This document shows, piece after piece, positions 7,718 to 15,780 of a DNA stretch of 64,000 bases (positions within the stretch are counted from its first letter, which is position 1; each line of letters opens with the position of its first letter). A program made the translations under genes and the position numbers. This DNA comes from Bacteroidales bacterium (lineage in GTDB: Bacteria; Bacteroidota; Bacteroidia; Bacteroidales; UBA932), in contig JAGBAO010000005.1 in the NCBI GenBank assembly GCA_017938925.1, positions 1 to 64,000 on the forward strand, given 5' to 3'. Below the pieces are notes generated by a model. That model was not told the origin of the DNA. It did not search any database and was given only the letters and a program-made list of their open reading frames with translations.

Positions 7718-8758
7718 ATGGCAAAAGGATTTCAAGAGACTGATTCTCTCTGCAGGGAGATTGTGAAGGATGCCCGTGCAGGTGTCTTCAAACCGGTTTA
7801 TCTTCTTATGGGAGATGAGCCTTATTATGTCGATATGGTGTGCGATGCAGTTCTGGAACATTGCCTTGACGAGAGCGAGAGGGATTTCAACCAGACCGTG
7901 TGCTATGGTGCTGATGTCGATGCGGATGCAGTCATAACCGCGGCCCGCAGATATCCCATGTTTGCAGAGCGTCAGCTTGTGGTCGTGAAGGAGGCTCAGA
8001 TGATGAAGGGACTGGAGGAACTGGCCGTATATTGCCAGAATCCACTTGATTCCACCGTGCTTGTCCTTGCAATGCACGGGGCGTCTGCCGACAAGCGTAA
8101 GTCTCTGTATAAGACCGTCTCCAAGATGGGTGTGGTAGTGGATTCGCAGGCTCTGCGTGATTATGAGATGCCGAGGTGGATCTCTATGTTCTACCAGAAC
8201 AGAGGCATGAGCATATCTCCTGACGCAGCCGCCCTCCTTGCCGAGCATGCCGGAACCGATCTCAACAAGATTGCCATAGAGACCGAGAAGATGCTGAAGA
8301 ACCTTCCTGAAGGTACCACCCAGGTGTCGGCAGCGGACATAGAGAAGAATGTCGGCATAAGCCGCCAGTTCAGCATATTCGAGCTCACCAAGGAACTGTC
8401 GCTGAAGAATGCACCCAAGGCCCTGAGGATTGCAGCGTATATAGGATCTTCTGCGAAGTTTGCGATGCCTATGGCAGTCAGTGCCCTGTACACCCATTTC
8501 TACAGAATACTCAAATATGGAGCTCTGTTGATGGGAAATCCACGTCCGGGAAACGACCAGAAGGCAAAGGTGCTGGGCGTGAATCCGTATTTCTTCTCGG
8601 AATATGACACTGCCGTAAGGAACTATCCCGTCAGGAAGGCCATGGCGGTAGTGGCTCTTCTCAAGGAATATGACTATAAGGGAAAGGGAGGAGATGTCGG
8701 AGAGGCGACTCCTGCCGAACTGATGGTGGAACTGACAGCTAAAATACTTAACATGTAA
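7718..8758 (+). CDS. holA: DNA polymerase III subunit delta
   Basis: The 346-residue protein is the delta (wrench) subunit of the clamp loader, which opens the sliding clamp. KPVYLLMGDEPYYVDMVCDAV at the N-terminus, FAERQLVVVKEAQMMKG near residue 82 and GTDLNKIAIETEKM near residue 183 are HolA signatures. The domain of the C-terminal third (SALYTHFYRILKYGAL) also fits. The ATG at 7718 is chosen over an earlier in-frame ATG because MAKGFQE begins the conserved part and the -7 box sits directly before it. It heads a tight six-gene operon. Confidence 0.9.
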   Translation: MAKGFQETDSLCREIVKDARAGVFKPVYLLMGDEPYYVDMVCDAVLEHCLDESERDFNQTVCYGADVDADAVITAARRYPMFAERQLVVVKEAQMMKGLEELAVYCQNPLDSTVLVLAMHGASADKRKSLYKTVSKMGVVVDSQALRDYEMPRWISMFYQNRGMSISPDAAALLAEHAGTDLNKIAIETEKMLKNLPEGTTQVSAADIEKNVGISRQFSIFELTKELSLKNAPKALRIAAYIGSSAKFAMPMAVSALYTHFYRILKYGALLMGNPRPGNDQKAKVLGVNPYFFSEYDTAVRNYPVRKAMAVVALLKEYDYKGKGGDVGEATPAELMVELTAKILNM

Positions 8759-8762
8759 CAAT

Positions 8763-9677
8763 ATGGGACTTATTCAATGCACGAATGTATCCAAGAGCTT
8801 CGGAGAAAAGGTGGCTCTTGACCATGTTTCGGTTGATATCCCCAAAGGAAAGATCTTCGGACTTCTCGGTCCTAACGGTGCCGGAAAGACGACACTTATC
8901 CGAATCATCAACCGGATCACCATTCCAAACGAGGGCTCTATCCTCTTCGATGGCCGTCCTATCACTCAGGAGGATGTCGAGAAGATCGGATATCTGCCGG
9001 AAGAGCGCGGTCTTTACCGCAAGATGAAGGTCGGAGAACAGGCCATGTATTTCGCTCAGCTCAAGGGCATGAGCGCCCGCGAGGCTGCAGCCGAACTCAA
9101 GAAGTGGTTCATCCGTTTCGGAATAGAGAGCTGGTGGAACAAGAAGGTGGAGGAACTGTCCAAGGGTATGGCCCAGAAGGTGCAGTTCATCACTACGGTT
9201 GTCCATAAGCCGTCACTCCTTATTCTCGACGAACCGTTCTCCGGTTTCGACCCTGTCAATGCTCAGATCATCCGTGAGGAGATCCTGCGTCTTAAGGAAG
9301 AGGGAGCGACCATAATCCTGTCAACTCACAACATGGAATCTGTGGAGGAACTCTGTGACAACATCGCCCTGATCAACAAATCTCATGTGGTGATCACAGG
9401 CGGAGTCGATGAGATCAGACATAAGTACGGCAACAATAATGTGGAACTCGTCTATACCGGTTCCGCAGCCCTGCAGTCTGTCGAGGGAGTGTTCCGCGTA
9501 CTTTCCGACAACGACGAGTCCGGAAGACATACCGCAGTTCTCGAAATAGCTGACGGAGGTACTTCCAACGCCGTTCTCGCAGAGATTCTCAAGCAGGATC
9601 TTGCAGTCAACTCCTTCAAGGAACTCGTTCCTCGAATGAACGACATATTCATCAAACTTGTAACAGAGGAGGAATAG
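8763..9677 (+). CDS. ABC transporter ATP-binding protein (NatA type)
   Basis: The 304-residue ATPase has Walker A GPNGAGKTT near residue 38, signature EELSKGMAQKVQ near residue 130, Walker B LLILDEPFSGFDP near residue 155 and switch STHNM near residue 187. The C-terminal extension of about 80 residues is typical of the NatA/ABC-2 exporter group. It lies 3 bases before the permease and surely forms a complex with it. Relatives export sodium, drugs or peptides; the substrate here is unknown. Confidence 0.9.
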   Translation: MGLIQCTNVSKSFGEKVALDHVSVDIPKGKIFGLLGPNGAGKTTLIRIINRITIPNEGSILFDGRPITQEDVEKIGYLPEERGLYRKMKVGEQAMYFAQLKGMSAREAAAELKKWFIRFGIESWWNKKVEELSKGMAQKVQFITTVVHKPSLLILDEPFSGFDPVNAQIIREEILRLKEEGATIILSTHNMESVEELCDNIALINKSHVVITGGVDEIRHKYGNNNVELVYTGSAALQSVEGVFRVLSDNDESGRHTAVLEIADGGTSNAVLAEILKQDLAVNSFKELVPRMNDIFIKLVTEEE

Positions 9678-9680
9678 GCC

Positions 9681-11051
9681 ATGAAACTGAGAAACATCAA
9701 TACAATCATATCGCGTGAATATCTTACCCGCGTAAAGAAGAAGTCATTCCTTCTGACGACATTCCTTGTCCCTATCCTCTTTGCTGCAATGTGCATCCTT
9801 CCGAGCGTGATCATGTTCATGGCAGAGGACACAGGAAAGCAGGTGGCAGTGGTGGACCACTCGGGCATCGTGATGCCGTATCTGGTTGACAACGAGAATG
9901 TTGACTATACTGATTATTCTACTCATTCAGTGGACAGCCTTAAGGCTAACTTCAAGGACCTCGGACTCGATTTCCTCGTTGTGGTCTCTCCTCTCGACAG
10001 CGCAGAGAAGACTGTCGCCGTGGCTTCATATTCCGAGAAGCCTATGAGCATGGATATGAAGGAAAACCTCTCATCAAAGGTGAACAGTGCGGTGGAAGAC
10101 TACCGTATCTCCCTTTATGAGATGGGTGACCTGAAGCAGATCATGGAAGATGTCCAGTCTGACATTTCCGTGGCTACATACACTCTGGATGAGTCCGGAG
10201 AAGAGAAGATCACCTCGTCAGAGGTCTATATGATCATCTCGATGGTCCTGTCCATCATCATATACATGTTCATCGCCATGTTCTCAGGAATGGTGATGCA
10301 GAGCGTCATAGAGGAGAAGGCGAGCAGGGTAGTGGAGGTGCTTGTCTCTTCGGTGAAGGCGACGGAACTCATGTTCGGAAAGATCATAGGTGTTGCCTGC
10401 GTGGCCCTCACCCAGTTCTTCCTGTGGATTATCCTCACCCTGGTTCTTGTCGGAGGCTTCTCCGCTTTCGGTGGCTTTGACTCCATGGCGGGTGACCCTG
10501 CACAGGCTGAGCAGATGATGCAGATGACAGGTGTGGAGGCGTCTATGGGAGGAATGTCTGCAGAAGACATGATGGCCATGGCTCAGGATCAGAGCGAGAT
10601 GGGTGCCGTGCTCAGTACGCTCAAGGATATCGACTGGGTCAAGATGATAGTAGCATTCGTTATATATTTCTCTCTGGGTTATCTCCTGTACGCATCGCTT
10701 TTTGCCGCAATCGGATCTGCTGTGGAGAATGAGGCCGACACCAACCAGCTGCAGATGCCTGTGACCGTTCCGCTTCTGCTTGCGTTCTTCATCGCTCTCT
10801 ATGCCTTCAATGCGCCTGACAGCGCTGTCGTATGGTGGGGTTCGATGATTCCTTTCACATCGCCGATCGTGATGCTGGCCCGTATTCCTTTCGGAGTTCC
10901 TACATGGGAGCTTGTCCTCTCGGTCGCTCTTCTTGTAGCGACATTCGCAGCCTGCGGCTGGCTCTCTGCGAAGATATATAAGATCGGAATCCTTATGTTC
11001 GGAAAGAAGACCACCTTCAAGGATCTCTGGAAGTGGCTAAGAATGAAATAG
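9681..11051 (+). CDS. ABC-2 family permease (NatB type)
   Basis: The 456-residue membrane protein has one span near residues 28-50, a long extracytoplasmic domain to about residue 180, then about six spans starting at VYMIISMVLSIIIYMFIAMFSG. EEKASRVVEVLVSSVKATELMFGKI near residue 212 is the ABC-2 signature of NatB-like permeases. A Met-rich stretch (QAEQMMQMTG, MGGMSAEDMMAMAQ) near residue 275 lies in an extramembrane loop. It pairs with the preceding ATPase. The substrate is unknown; metal or peptide export would both be guesses. Confidence 0.88.
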   Translation: MKLRNINTIISREYLTRVKKKSFLLTTFLVPILFAAMCILPSVIMFMAEDTGKQVAVVDHSGIVMPYLVDNENVDYTDYSTHSVDSLKANFKDLGLDFLVVVSPLDSAEKTVAVASYSEKPMSMDMKENLSSKVNSAVEDYRISLYEMGDLKQIMEDVQSDISVATYTLDESGEEKITSSEVYMIISMVLSIIIYMFIAMFSGMVMQSVIEEKASRVVEVLVSSVKATELMFGKIIGVACVALTQFFLWIILTLVLVGGFSAFGGFDSMAGDPAQAEQMMQMTGVEASMGGMSAEDMMAMAQDQSEMGAVLSTLKDIDWVKMIVAFVIYFSLGYLLYASLFAAIGSAVENEADTNQLQMPVTVPLLLAFFIALYAFNAPDSAVVWWGSMIPFTSPIVMLARIPFGVPTWELVLSVALLVATFAACGWLSAKIYKIGILMFGKKTTFKDLWKWLRMK

Positions 11052-11053
11052 AT

Positions 11054-11878
11054 ATGAAAATCAGACTATTGCTCTTGACTCTCTGCCTCAGTGCAGCAGC
11101 CTTGTCTGCCCAGGATTATGACTGGAAGGCAGACGTCATGGACGGCAGCAGGACCGGCTGCACAACGCCTTCAAAAGATAATGTGTCAGAGACTCTCGGA
11201 CATTTCGAGAAAGGAAAGTATGTGGCTCCGAATGGAAGGGTGTTTCCCAGGAAATCTTCCGTGGCGAGGACTGCAAAGGCTCTTCTTGATGCACAGCCTG
11301 CCATGGCGGTTGTGAAGGGGGTCGTGGGATATTCCCCTAAGGCAATGGAGAAGGACTATCCGGAGAGCGGACTCTCCAACTGGTTTGTTGACATTCTGAT
11401 GGAGAAGGTGGAGGCTCTGGCCGGCAGAAAGGTAAGCGTGGGTGTCGGCAATTTCGGAGGCATAAGGATAGATATGCCCCAAGGCGATGTCACTCTCGAC
11501 GACCTCATGTCCATGTTCCCTTTCAAGAATCAGCTGGTCTATGTAGTCCACAGGGGCAGCACCATCAAGGCAATGCTTGATCAGATGGCTGCAACCCGCT
11601 TTCAGGTCCTGGGAGGAGTCAGGGTTGTGGCTGAGGACGGTAAGATAGTCTCGGCAGAAATCGACGGACAGCCGATTGAAGATGACAAGCTGTATGGAGT
11701 CGCAACCAATTCCTTCCTGCTCCATGGAGGTGACGGTCTGGAACTGGCAAAGGATGCAGTTTCCCTGGATTTATATGATGTTGATGTTATAGATATAGTC
11801 CTGGAGCATGTCAAGGCAGAGACCGCTGCCGGTCGACCGATTGCATCGGAAGTTGACGGACGAGTAATAATCAGATGA
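11054..11878 (+). CDS. 5'-nucleotidase C-terminal domain protein, exported
   Basis: The 274-residue protein has a signal peptide (MKIRLLLLTLCLSAAALSAQ) and the 5_nucleotid_C domain, which binds the nucleoside part of the substrate. VGNFGGIRIDMPQGDVTLDDLMSMFPFKNQLVYV near residue 132 is the usual core, and LLHGGDG near residue 225 follows. It has no metallophosphatase domain; that is supplied by the next gene, which it overlaps by 4 bases. In one-piece enzymes the order is phosphatase then this domain, so the gene order is reversed. The ATG at 11054, 2 bases after the permease stop, is preferred because it begins the signal peptide. Confidence 0.88.
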   Translation: MKIRLLLLTLCLSAAALSAQDYDWKADVMDGSRTGCTTPSKDNVSETLGHFEKGKYVAPNGRVFPRKSSVARTAKALLDAQPAMAVVKGVVGYSPKAMEKDYPESGLSNWFVDILMEKVEALAGRKVSVGVGNFGGIRIDMPQGDVTLDDLMSMFPFKNQLVYVVHRGSTIKAMLDQMAATRFQVLGGVRVVAEDGKIVSAEIDGQPIEDDKLYGVATNSFLLHGGDGLELAKDAVSLDLYDVDVIDIVLEHVKAETAAGRPIASEVDGRVIIR

Positions 11879-12699
11879 TCATGAGAAAAATATATGTGAT
11901 ATTTGCGACGCTCCTGATTTCGGCTGTGTCGTTTGCCCAGAGCATCACTCTGCTGCATCTTAATGATACCCACAGCCACATGGATCCGGAAAAGAGCGGG
12001 AAACATGCCGGCAAGGGGGGCGTGATCGAGCAGGCTGCCTACATAGACAGTGTCAGATGTGCTGACGGAAAGCGTAATGTGCTTCTGCTTCATGCAGGAG
12101 ACTTCAGCCAGGGCACATCCTATTTCCCTATTCTCAAGGGGAATCTTGAGATTGACATCATCAATGCGTTCGGCTATGATGCCGTCTGCCTTGGCAATCA
12201 TGAGTTCGACAACGGTCCCGTTGAGCTTGCCAGACGGTTGAAGAACTGCAAGGCGGCTGTAGTCTGTGCAAATTACGATTTCACCGGCTCGCCTGTTGAC
12301 CCTTATGTCGATCCATATGTGATCGTGAAGAAGGCAGGCAGGAAGATCGGCATCATCGGCCTTCTGACAGATGTCAGCAGCGTTGTAGATGTCGGGATAG
12401 CATCCACTATGAAGTATCTGAACCCTGTCGAGGTTGTGAACAGATATGCAGAGTTTCTGAAGGATGAAAAGGATTGTGATCTGGTGATCTGCCTTTCTCA
12501 TCTTGGATACGAGGACGAGGACTTTACGGACTGTGAACTTGTTCCGCAGGTCAGGAATGTGGATATCATCGTAGGTGGCCATTCACACACACATCTTAAG
12601 GATAAGACTGTTCTGAAGGACCTTGACGGCGAGGACGTTGTTGTGATTACGGACTGGAAATTCGGCAGGGAGATAGGTAATCTTAAAATAGACTTCTGA
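11875..12699 (+). CDS. Metallophosphatase domain protein (5'-nucleotidase N-terminal half), exported
   Basis: The 274-residue protein has a signal peptide ending near SVSFAQ and a calcineurin-like fold. The dimetal motifs are LHLNDTHSHMDP, LHAGDFSQG, LGNHEFDNG and GGHSHTH. It should hydrolyse nucleotides or related phosphates in the periplasm together with the preceding C-terminal-domain protein. The start overlaps the previous stop (ATGA), with a second ATG at 11881 also possible. The mntP gene begins 2 bases after its stop. Confidence 0.88.
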   Translation: MIMRKIYVIFATLLISAVSFAQSITLLHLNDTHSHMDPEKSGKHAGKGGVIEQAAYIDSVRCADGKRNVLLLHAGDFSQGTSYFPILKGNLEIDIINAFGYDAVCLGNHEFDNGPVELARRLKNCKAAVVCANYDFTGSPVDPYVDPYVIVKKAGRKIGIIGLLTDVSSVVDVGIASTMKYLNPVEVVNRYAEFLKDEKDCDLVICLSHLGYEDEDFTDCELVPQVRNVDIIVGGHSHTHLKDKTVLKDLDGEDVVVITDWKFGREIGNLKIDF

Positions 12700-12701
12700 T
12701 C

Positions 12702-13268
12702 ATGGACCTGATAGAACTCTTGATAATAGCTGTAGGCGTCTCCATGGACGCCTTTGCTGTCTCCATATGCAAGGGTCTCTCCGTGTGCCGGCTCCGTCCG
12801 TCCCATGTCCTTTCGACCGGTCTGTGGTTCGGTGGCTTTCAGGCCCTGATGCCTCTTGTGGGGTATTACCTCGGCTATTCGTTTGCTGATTTTGTGACCA
12901 GCGTCGATCACTGGATCGCCTTTCTCCTGCTGGGGATCATCGGGGGCAACATGCTGAAAGAGTCGTTTCATAAGGACGACTGCCACTGTGATCTGGAGCC
13001 TGACTTTTCGTTCAGGACGATGCTTGGACTGGCTGTGGCGACAAGCATCGATGCCCTGGCAATCGGAGTGTCGCTGGCTTTCCTGAAAGTGAACATATGG
13101 GAAGCTGTAGCTCTTATCGGTGTGATGACTTTCTGCTTTTCAGCAGTAGGAGTATTCATCGGAAAGCAGTTCGGAGCAAGATACAAGTCAAAGGCTGAGT
13201 TTGTCGGTGGATTCATCCTGGTCGCGATGGGAGTGAAGATTCTGCTGGAACACACCAATATCATCTGA
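12702..13268 (+). CDS. mntP: Putative manganese efflux pump MntP
   Basis: The 188-residue membrane protein has about six spans and the two inverted repeats of the MntP family, each with its conserved aspartate: GVSMDAFAVSICKG near residue 14 and ATSIDALAIGVSLAF near residue 113. MntP exports excess Mn(II). No yybP-ykoY riboswitch is visible in front; the gene is the last of the holA operon. The neighbouring metallophosphatase may use manganese, but this link is only a guess. Confidence 0.9.
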   Translation: MDLIELLIIAVGVSMDAFAVSICKGLSVCRLRPSHVLSTGLWFGGFQALMPLVGYYLGYSFADFVTSVDHWIAFLLLGIIGGNMLKESFHKDDCHCDLEPDFSFRTMLGLAVATSIDALAIGVSLAFLKVNIWEAVALIGVMTFCFSAVGVFIGKQFGARYKSKAEFVGGFILVAMGVKILLEHTNII

Positions 13269-13301
13269 CCTGTCCTCAGACTGTTGCGCTGATGATGTGC
13301 G

Positions 13302-14669
13302 TCACGCCTCTGGCGTGGTAATAAAGAGCAGAGCGCCTTCAGAATCTGATTTCAACCCGAATATATGGGCGTCATCTCCTGAGGTGACGCCTGCCTTTTT
13401 TCTCAGGGTGTCGGTGTCCATGGAGATGTTCCTGGCTGTGACTTCGGAGTGAGGATAGGCCTTCCCGGCAGCCTTGAGGGAGCGTTTATCCAGGCCTGAG
13501 CAGCTGATGATCCGGAACACCTTGCCGAATTCCTTCAGTTCCTTGATGGTCACGGGTTCCCCCGTTAGGCCATCTCCACAGGAACCTTCTGCGCTATATA
13601 TATAATAGTGTGTGGATCTTCCAAGTTTATGAACTCCGAATCTTTCAGCTATCAGATAGTAGGCTCCGGCCTTCATCAGGGCCTTGCCCGGCTCAAAGAG
13701 ATATGCTTTGCTGTCGGCAATCCTTTCTATGGCAGCCCATTTCCCAATTCCGTCAGCACATATGCCCTTTGCTCCTTTCCAGTCATTGCCGGACTGACCG
13801 GCAATCCTTTCCTCTGATGGTCTGAATGAAAATATCGCCCTGCTTCCGTTCTTATGGAGCTCCACAGCATGAACGGAGTATTCCTCATTCCATTCCCTGT
13901 CCATCCACACCAGCAGTTCCTTACATTCGCCTCCCGCAGCGACCACGTGCACCTCGCGGCAGCAGCCTCCCAGCCTGTCGCACACCATGCTTATGTCTGC
14001 CATAGGGGAGAGCTTGAGCAGGATGTGTCTGCTGAACCTCAATATCTCCTCCTTCAGTGTCAGCACGTCTGGGGTGCAGTCCTCTATGAGGAAGACCTTC
14101 CTGCCGCCTTCGCCCCTTCTGGCTGGATCCATGTACACGATGTCCGGGTGAAAGTCTTTCAGAATCTTTTCAGGCCCACATTCTCCTTCGGAAGTCACTG
14201 CATGATTCCTGACCTCAATGTTGTCCGCATCGAGCACCCTGAAATTATGCTCGGCTGCCCTGCATAGTTCAGGCAGCATCTCGCAGTACAAGACCTTCTC
14301 CGCAGTTTGTGAAAAGTACCAGCTGTCCACGCCCAGACCACCGGTCAGGTCGGCCAGCCGCATATTTCGCGCTTGTGTTGTCGTCACATTCCCGTCAGAC
14401 TGATCGTCCGTATGGAATATCCTTCCTGCCAGTTCCGCCTTATATCTTCCGGTAGCTGAGCTGCTGCACTGCTCGGCAGAGAGTTTCCTTGGAAAGACCA
14501 GGGAAGGGTTGTCCGCCCATTCCTGCACCTTGCCGCGAAGCTTTCTTCTGCTCTCTATGCAGTTGACCGCAAGATCCATGTCTATCTCAGGCCACTTGGC
14601 CCTGTTAAGAATGAGTCTTGAGGTGTCTTCTGCAATATGTTCCTGAACGAATGCTGCCAGTCTTTCCAT
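13302..14669 (-). CDS. THUMP-like class I SAM-dependent methyltransferase with in-frame insertion
   Basis: The 455-residue protein has a helical N-terminus, a Rossmann methyltransferase core and a C-terminal THUMP-like domain. LADLTGGLGVDSWYFSQTA near residue 108 binds SAM, and YMDPARRGEGGRK near residue 176 is the catalytic-loop region. Homologues are common in Bacteroidales and probably modify RNA, but the target is unknown. Residues about 286-315 (ERIA to ERIA) look like an insert: the 13-base sequence at 13799-13811 recurs at 13715-13727, exactly 84 bases away, and the insert holds a GC-rich palindrome. Removing one unit gives ERIADSKAYLFEPGKALMKAG, which reads as a normal family segment. 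Confidence 0.85.
   Translation of the reverse strand: MERLAAFVQEHIAEDTSRLILNRAKWPEIDMDLAVNCIESRRKLRGKVQEWADNPSLVFPRKLSAEQCSSSATGRYKAELAGRIFHTDDQSDGNVTTTQARNMRLADLTGGLGVDSWYFSQTAEKVLYCEMLPELCRAAEHNFRVLDADNIEVRNHAVTSEGECGPEKILKDFHPDIVYMDPARRGEGGRKVFLIEDCTPDVLTLKEEILRFSRHILLKLSPMADISMVCDRLGGCCREVHVVAAGGECKELLVWMDREWNEEYSVHAVELHKNGSRAIFSFRPSEERIAGQSGNDWKGAKGICADGIGKWAAIERIADSKAYLFEPGKALMKAGAYYLIAERFGVHKLGRSTHYYIYSAEGSCGDGLTGEPVTIKELKEFGKVFRIISCSGLDKRSLKAAGKAYPHSEVTARNISMDTDTLRKKAGVTSGDDAHIFGLKSDSEGALLFITTPEA
13715..13811. repeat. 13-base direct repeat bounding an 84-base in-frame insert with palindrome
   Basis: CGGCAATCCTTTC occurs at 13715-13727 and 13799-13811, a period of 84 bases or 28 codons. 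Next to the second copy, ATTGCCGG (13785-13792) and CCGGCAAT (13798-13805) form a perfect hairpin with a 5-base loop, like the short palindromic repeats scattered in many bacterial genomes. The unit keeps the reading frame of the methyltransferase gene. Confidence 0.75.
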
Positions 14670-14687
14670 AAAATGAATTTATCAGTG

Positions 14688-14695
14688 CAAATATA
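14688..14695 (-). promoter_or_regulatory. -7 box of the THUMP-like methyltransferase gene
   Basis: TATATTTG reads on the minus strand 19 bases before the ATG at 14669. A weaker plus-strand box, TAACTTCG at 14729-14736, faces the divergent epimerase gene. Confidence 0.55.
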
Positions 14696-14757
14696 GCACA
14701 TATCCGCCAATCCAATGATTATATTTACTAACTTCGTGAGACTTAATCACATCTGAC

Positions 14758-15633
14758 ATGCAGACACTCACAAACGGAATCCTGACGGTAAATGTCAAGG
14801 AGCATGGAGCAGAGCTCTCCAGCATCATCAACAACGGAACAGAATATCTATGGCAGGCTGATCCTGCATTCTGGGGCAGGCATTCACCGGTGCTTTTCCC
14901 GATTGTAGGAAGCGTATGGGAGGCAAGGTACAGGGTTGACGGAAAGGAATATGCTCTCGGTCAGCATGGCTTTGCCCGTGACATGGACTTTGAACTGGTC
15001 AGCAGGACAGACGCTGAAGCGCGTTTCAGACTTGTTTCCAATGAGGATACTCTGAAGAAATATCCATGGCCGTTTGTCTTGGAAATAGCATACAGACTGC
15101 ATGGAGACAGCATAGATGTCATCTGGGAGGTTTCAAATCCCGGTTCCGAGGATATGTATTTCCAGATTGGTGCCCATCCTGCATTCTATTACCCCGATTA
15201 CGATCCTCAGGCTTCTCCTCGTGGCTTCCTGTCATTTGACAGGAGTGAAGTCCTTCAGTGCATAAGGATCAAGGAGAAGGGCTGCGTGGATGCTGATACT
15301 CTGTATCCTCTGGAGGTAGGGGAGAACGGACTGCTGGAACTCTCACGAGAGACCTTTGACGAGATCGACACCATCATGCTTCAGGATTCTCAGGTGGGTA
15401 GAGTCACTCTGCACAGAAATGACGGCACTCCTTGGCTGACTCTAGCCTTTGATGCTCCGGTGATAGGAATATGGTCTCCTCCGACTAAGAACGCTCCATT
15501 TATCTGCCTTGAACCATGGTACGGCCGCTGCGACCGTGCAGGTTACACCGGAGACTATCGCGACAAGGACTGGATCAACTGTCTGAGCCCAGGTGCTTCT
15601 TTCAGTGTTTCATATACCATCACCCTTCACTAA
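14758..15633 (+). CDS. Aldose 1-epimerase family protein (LacX-like)
   Basis: The 291-residue protein has the galactose-mutarotase beta-sandwich fold of the LacX subgroup. GQHGFARDMDFEL near residue 68 and GAHPAFYYPDYDP near residue 138 hold the expected histidines, and CLEPWYGRCD near residue 251 gives the late acidic motif. It should interconvert alpha and beta anomers of a hexose or hexose phosphate in the cytoplasm; no signal peptide is seen. It is a single-gene unit, convergent with nfnB, with two strong palindromes after its stop. Confidence 0.87.
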   Translation: MQTLTNGILTVNVKEHGAELSSIINNGTEYLWQADPAFWGRHSPVLFPIVGSVWEARYRVDGKEYALGQHGFARDMDFELVSRTDAEARFRLVSNEDTLKKYPWPFVLEIAYRLHGDSIDVIWEVSNPGSEDMYFQIGAHPAFYYPDYDPQASPRGFLSFDRSEVLQCIRIKEKGCVDADTLYPLEVGENGLLELSRETFDEIDTIMLQDSQVGRVTLHRNDGTPWLTLAFDAPVIGIWSPPTKNAPFICLEPWYGRCDRAGYTGDYRDKDWINCLSPGASFSVSYTITLH

Positions 15634-15658
15634 CGGTTTCGTCTTTCCTGAAATACAG

Positions 15659-15696
15659 ATCGTCGCAGAAAAAACTTGTCATTTTTCTGCGACGAT
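15659..15696. terminator. Perfect 15-base inverted repeat, probable bidirectional terminator
   Basis: ATCGTCGCAGAAAAA (15659-15673) pairs with TTTTTCTGCGACGAT (15682-15696) around an 8-base loop, between the convergent epimerase and nfnB genes. The stem lacks a long external T-run, so termination is likely but not certain. Confidence 0.6.
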
Positions 15697-15730
15697 TGTC
15701 ATATCGGGTACTTGAAGTACAATTTGTATC

Positions 15731-15768
15731 ATCGTTACAGAAATATCCGACGATATTTCTGCGACGAT
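15731..15768. repeat. Second, related 16-base inverted repeat
   Basis: ATCGTTACAGAAATAT (15731-15746) pairs with ATATTTCTGCGACGAT (15753-15768), with a G-U pair and one mismatch. It shares TTTCTGCGACGAT with the palindrome 70 bases away, so both seem to be copies of one element. It ends 13 bases before the nfnB stop. Confidence 0.65.
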
Positions 15769-15780
15769 GAAATATAAGAG

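Noticed and set aside
7703..8761. A 352-codon open frame on the minus strand opposite holA
   Set aside because: It mirrors holA codon for codon, has no recognisable domain and is His/Leu/Arg rich in the manner of an antisense shadow.
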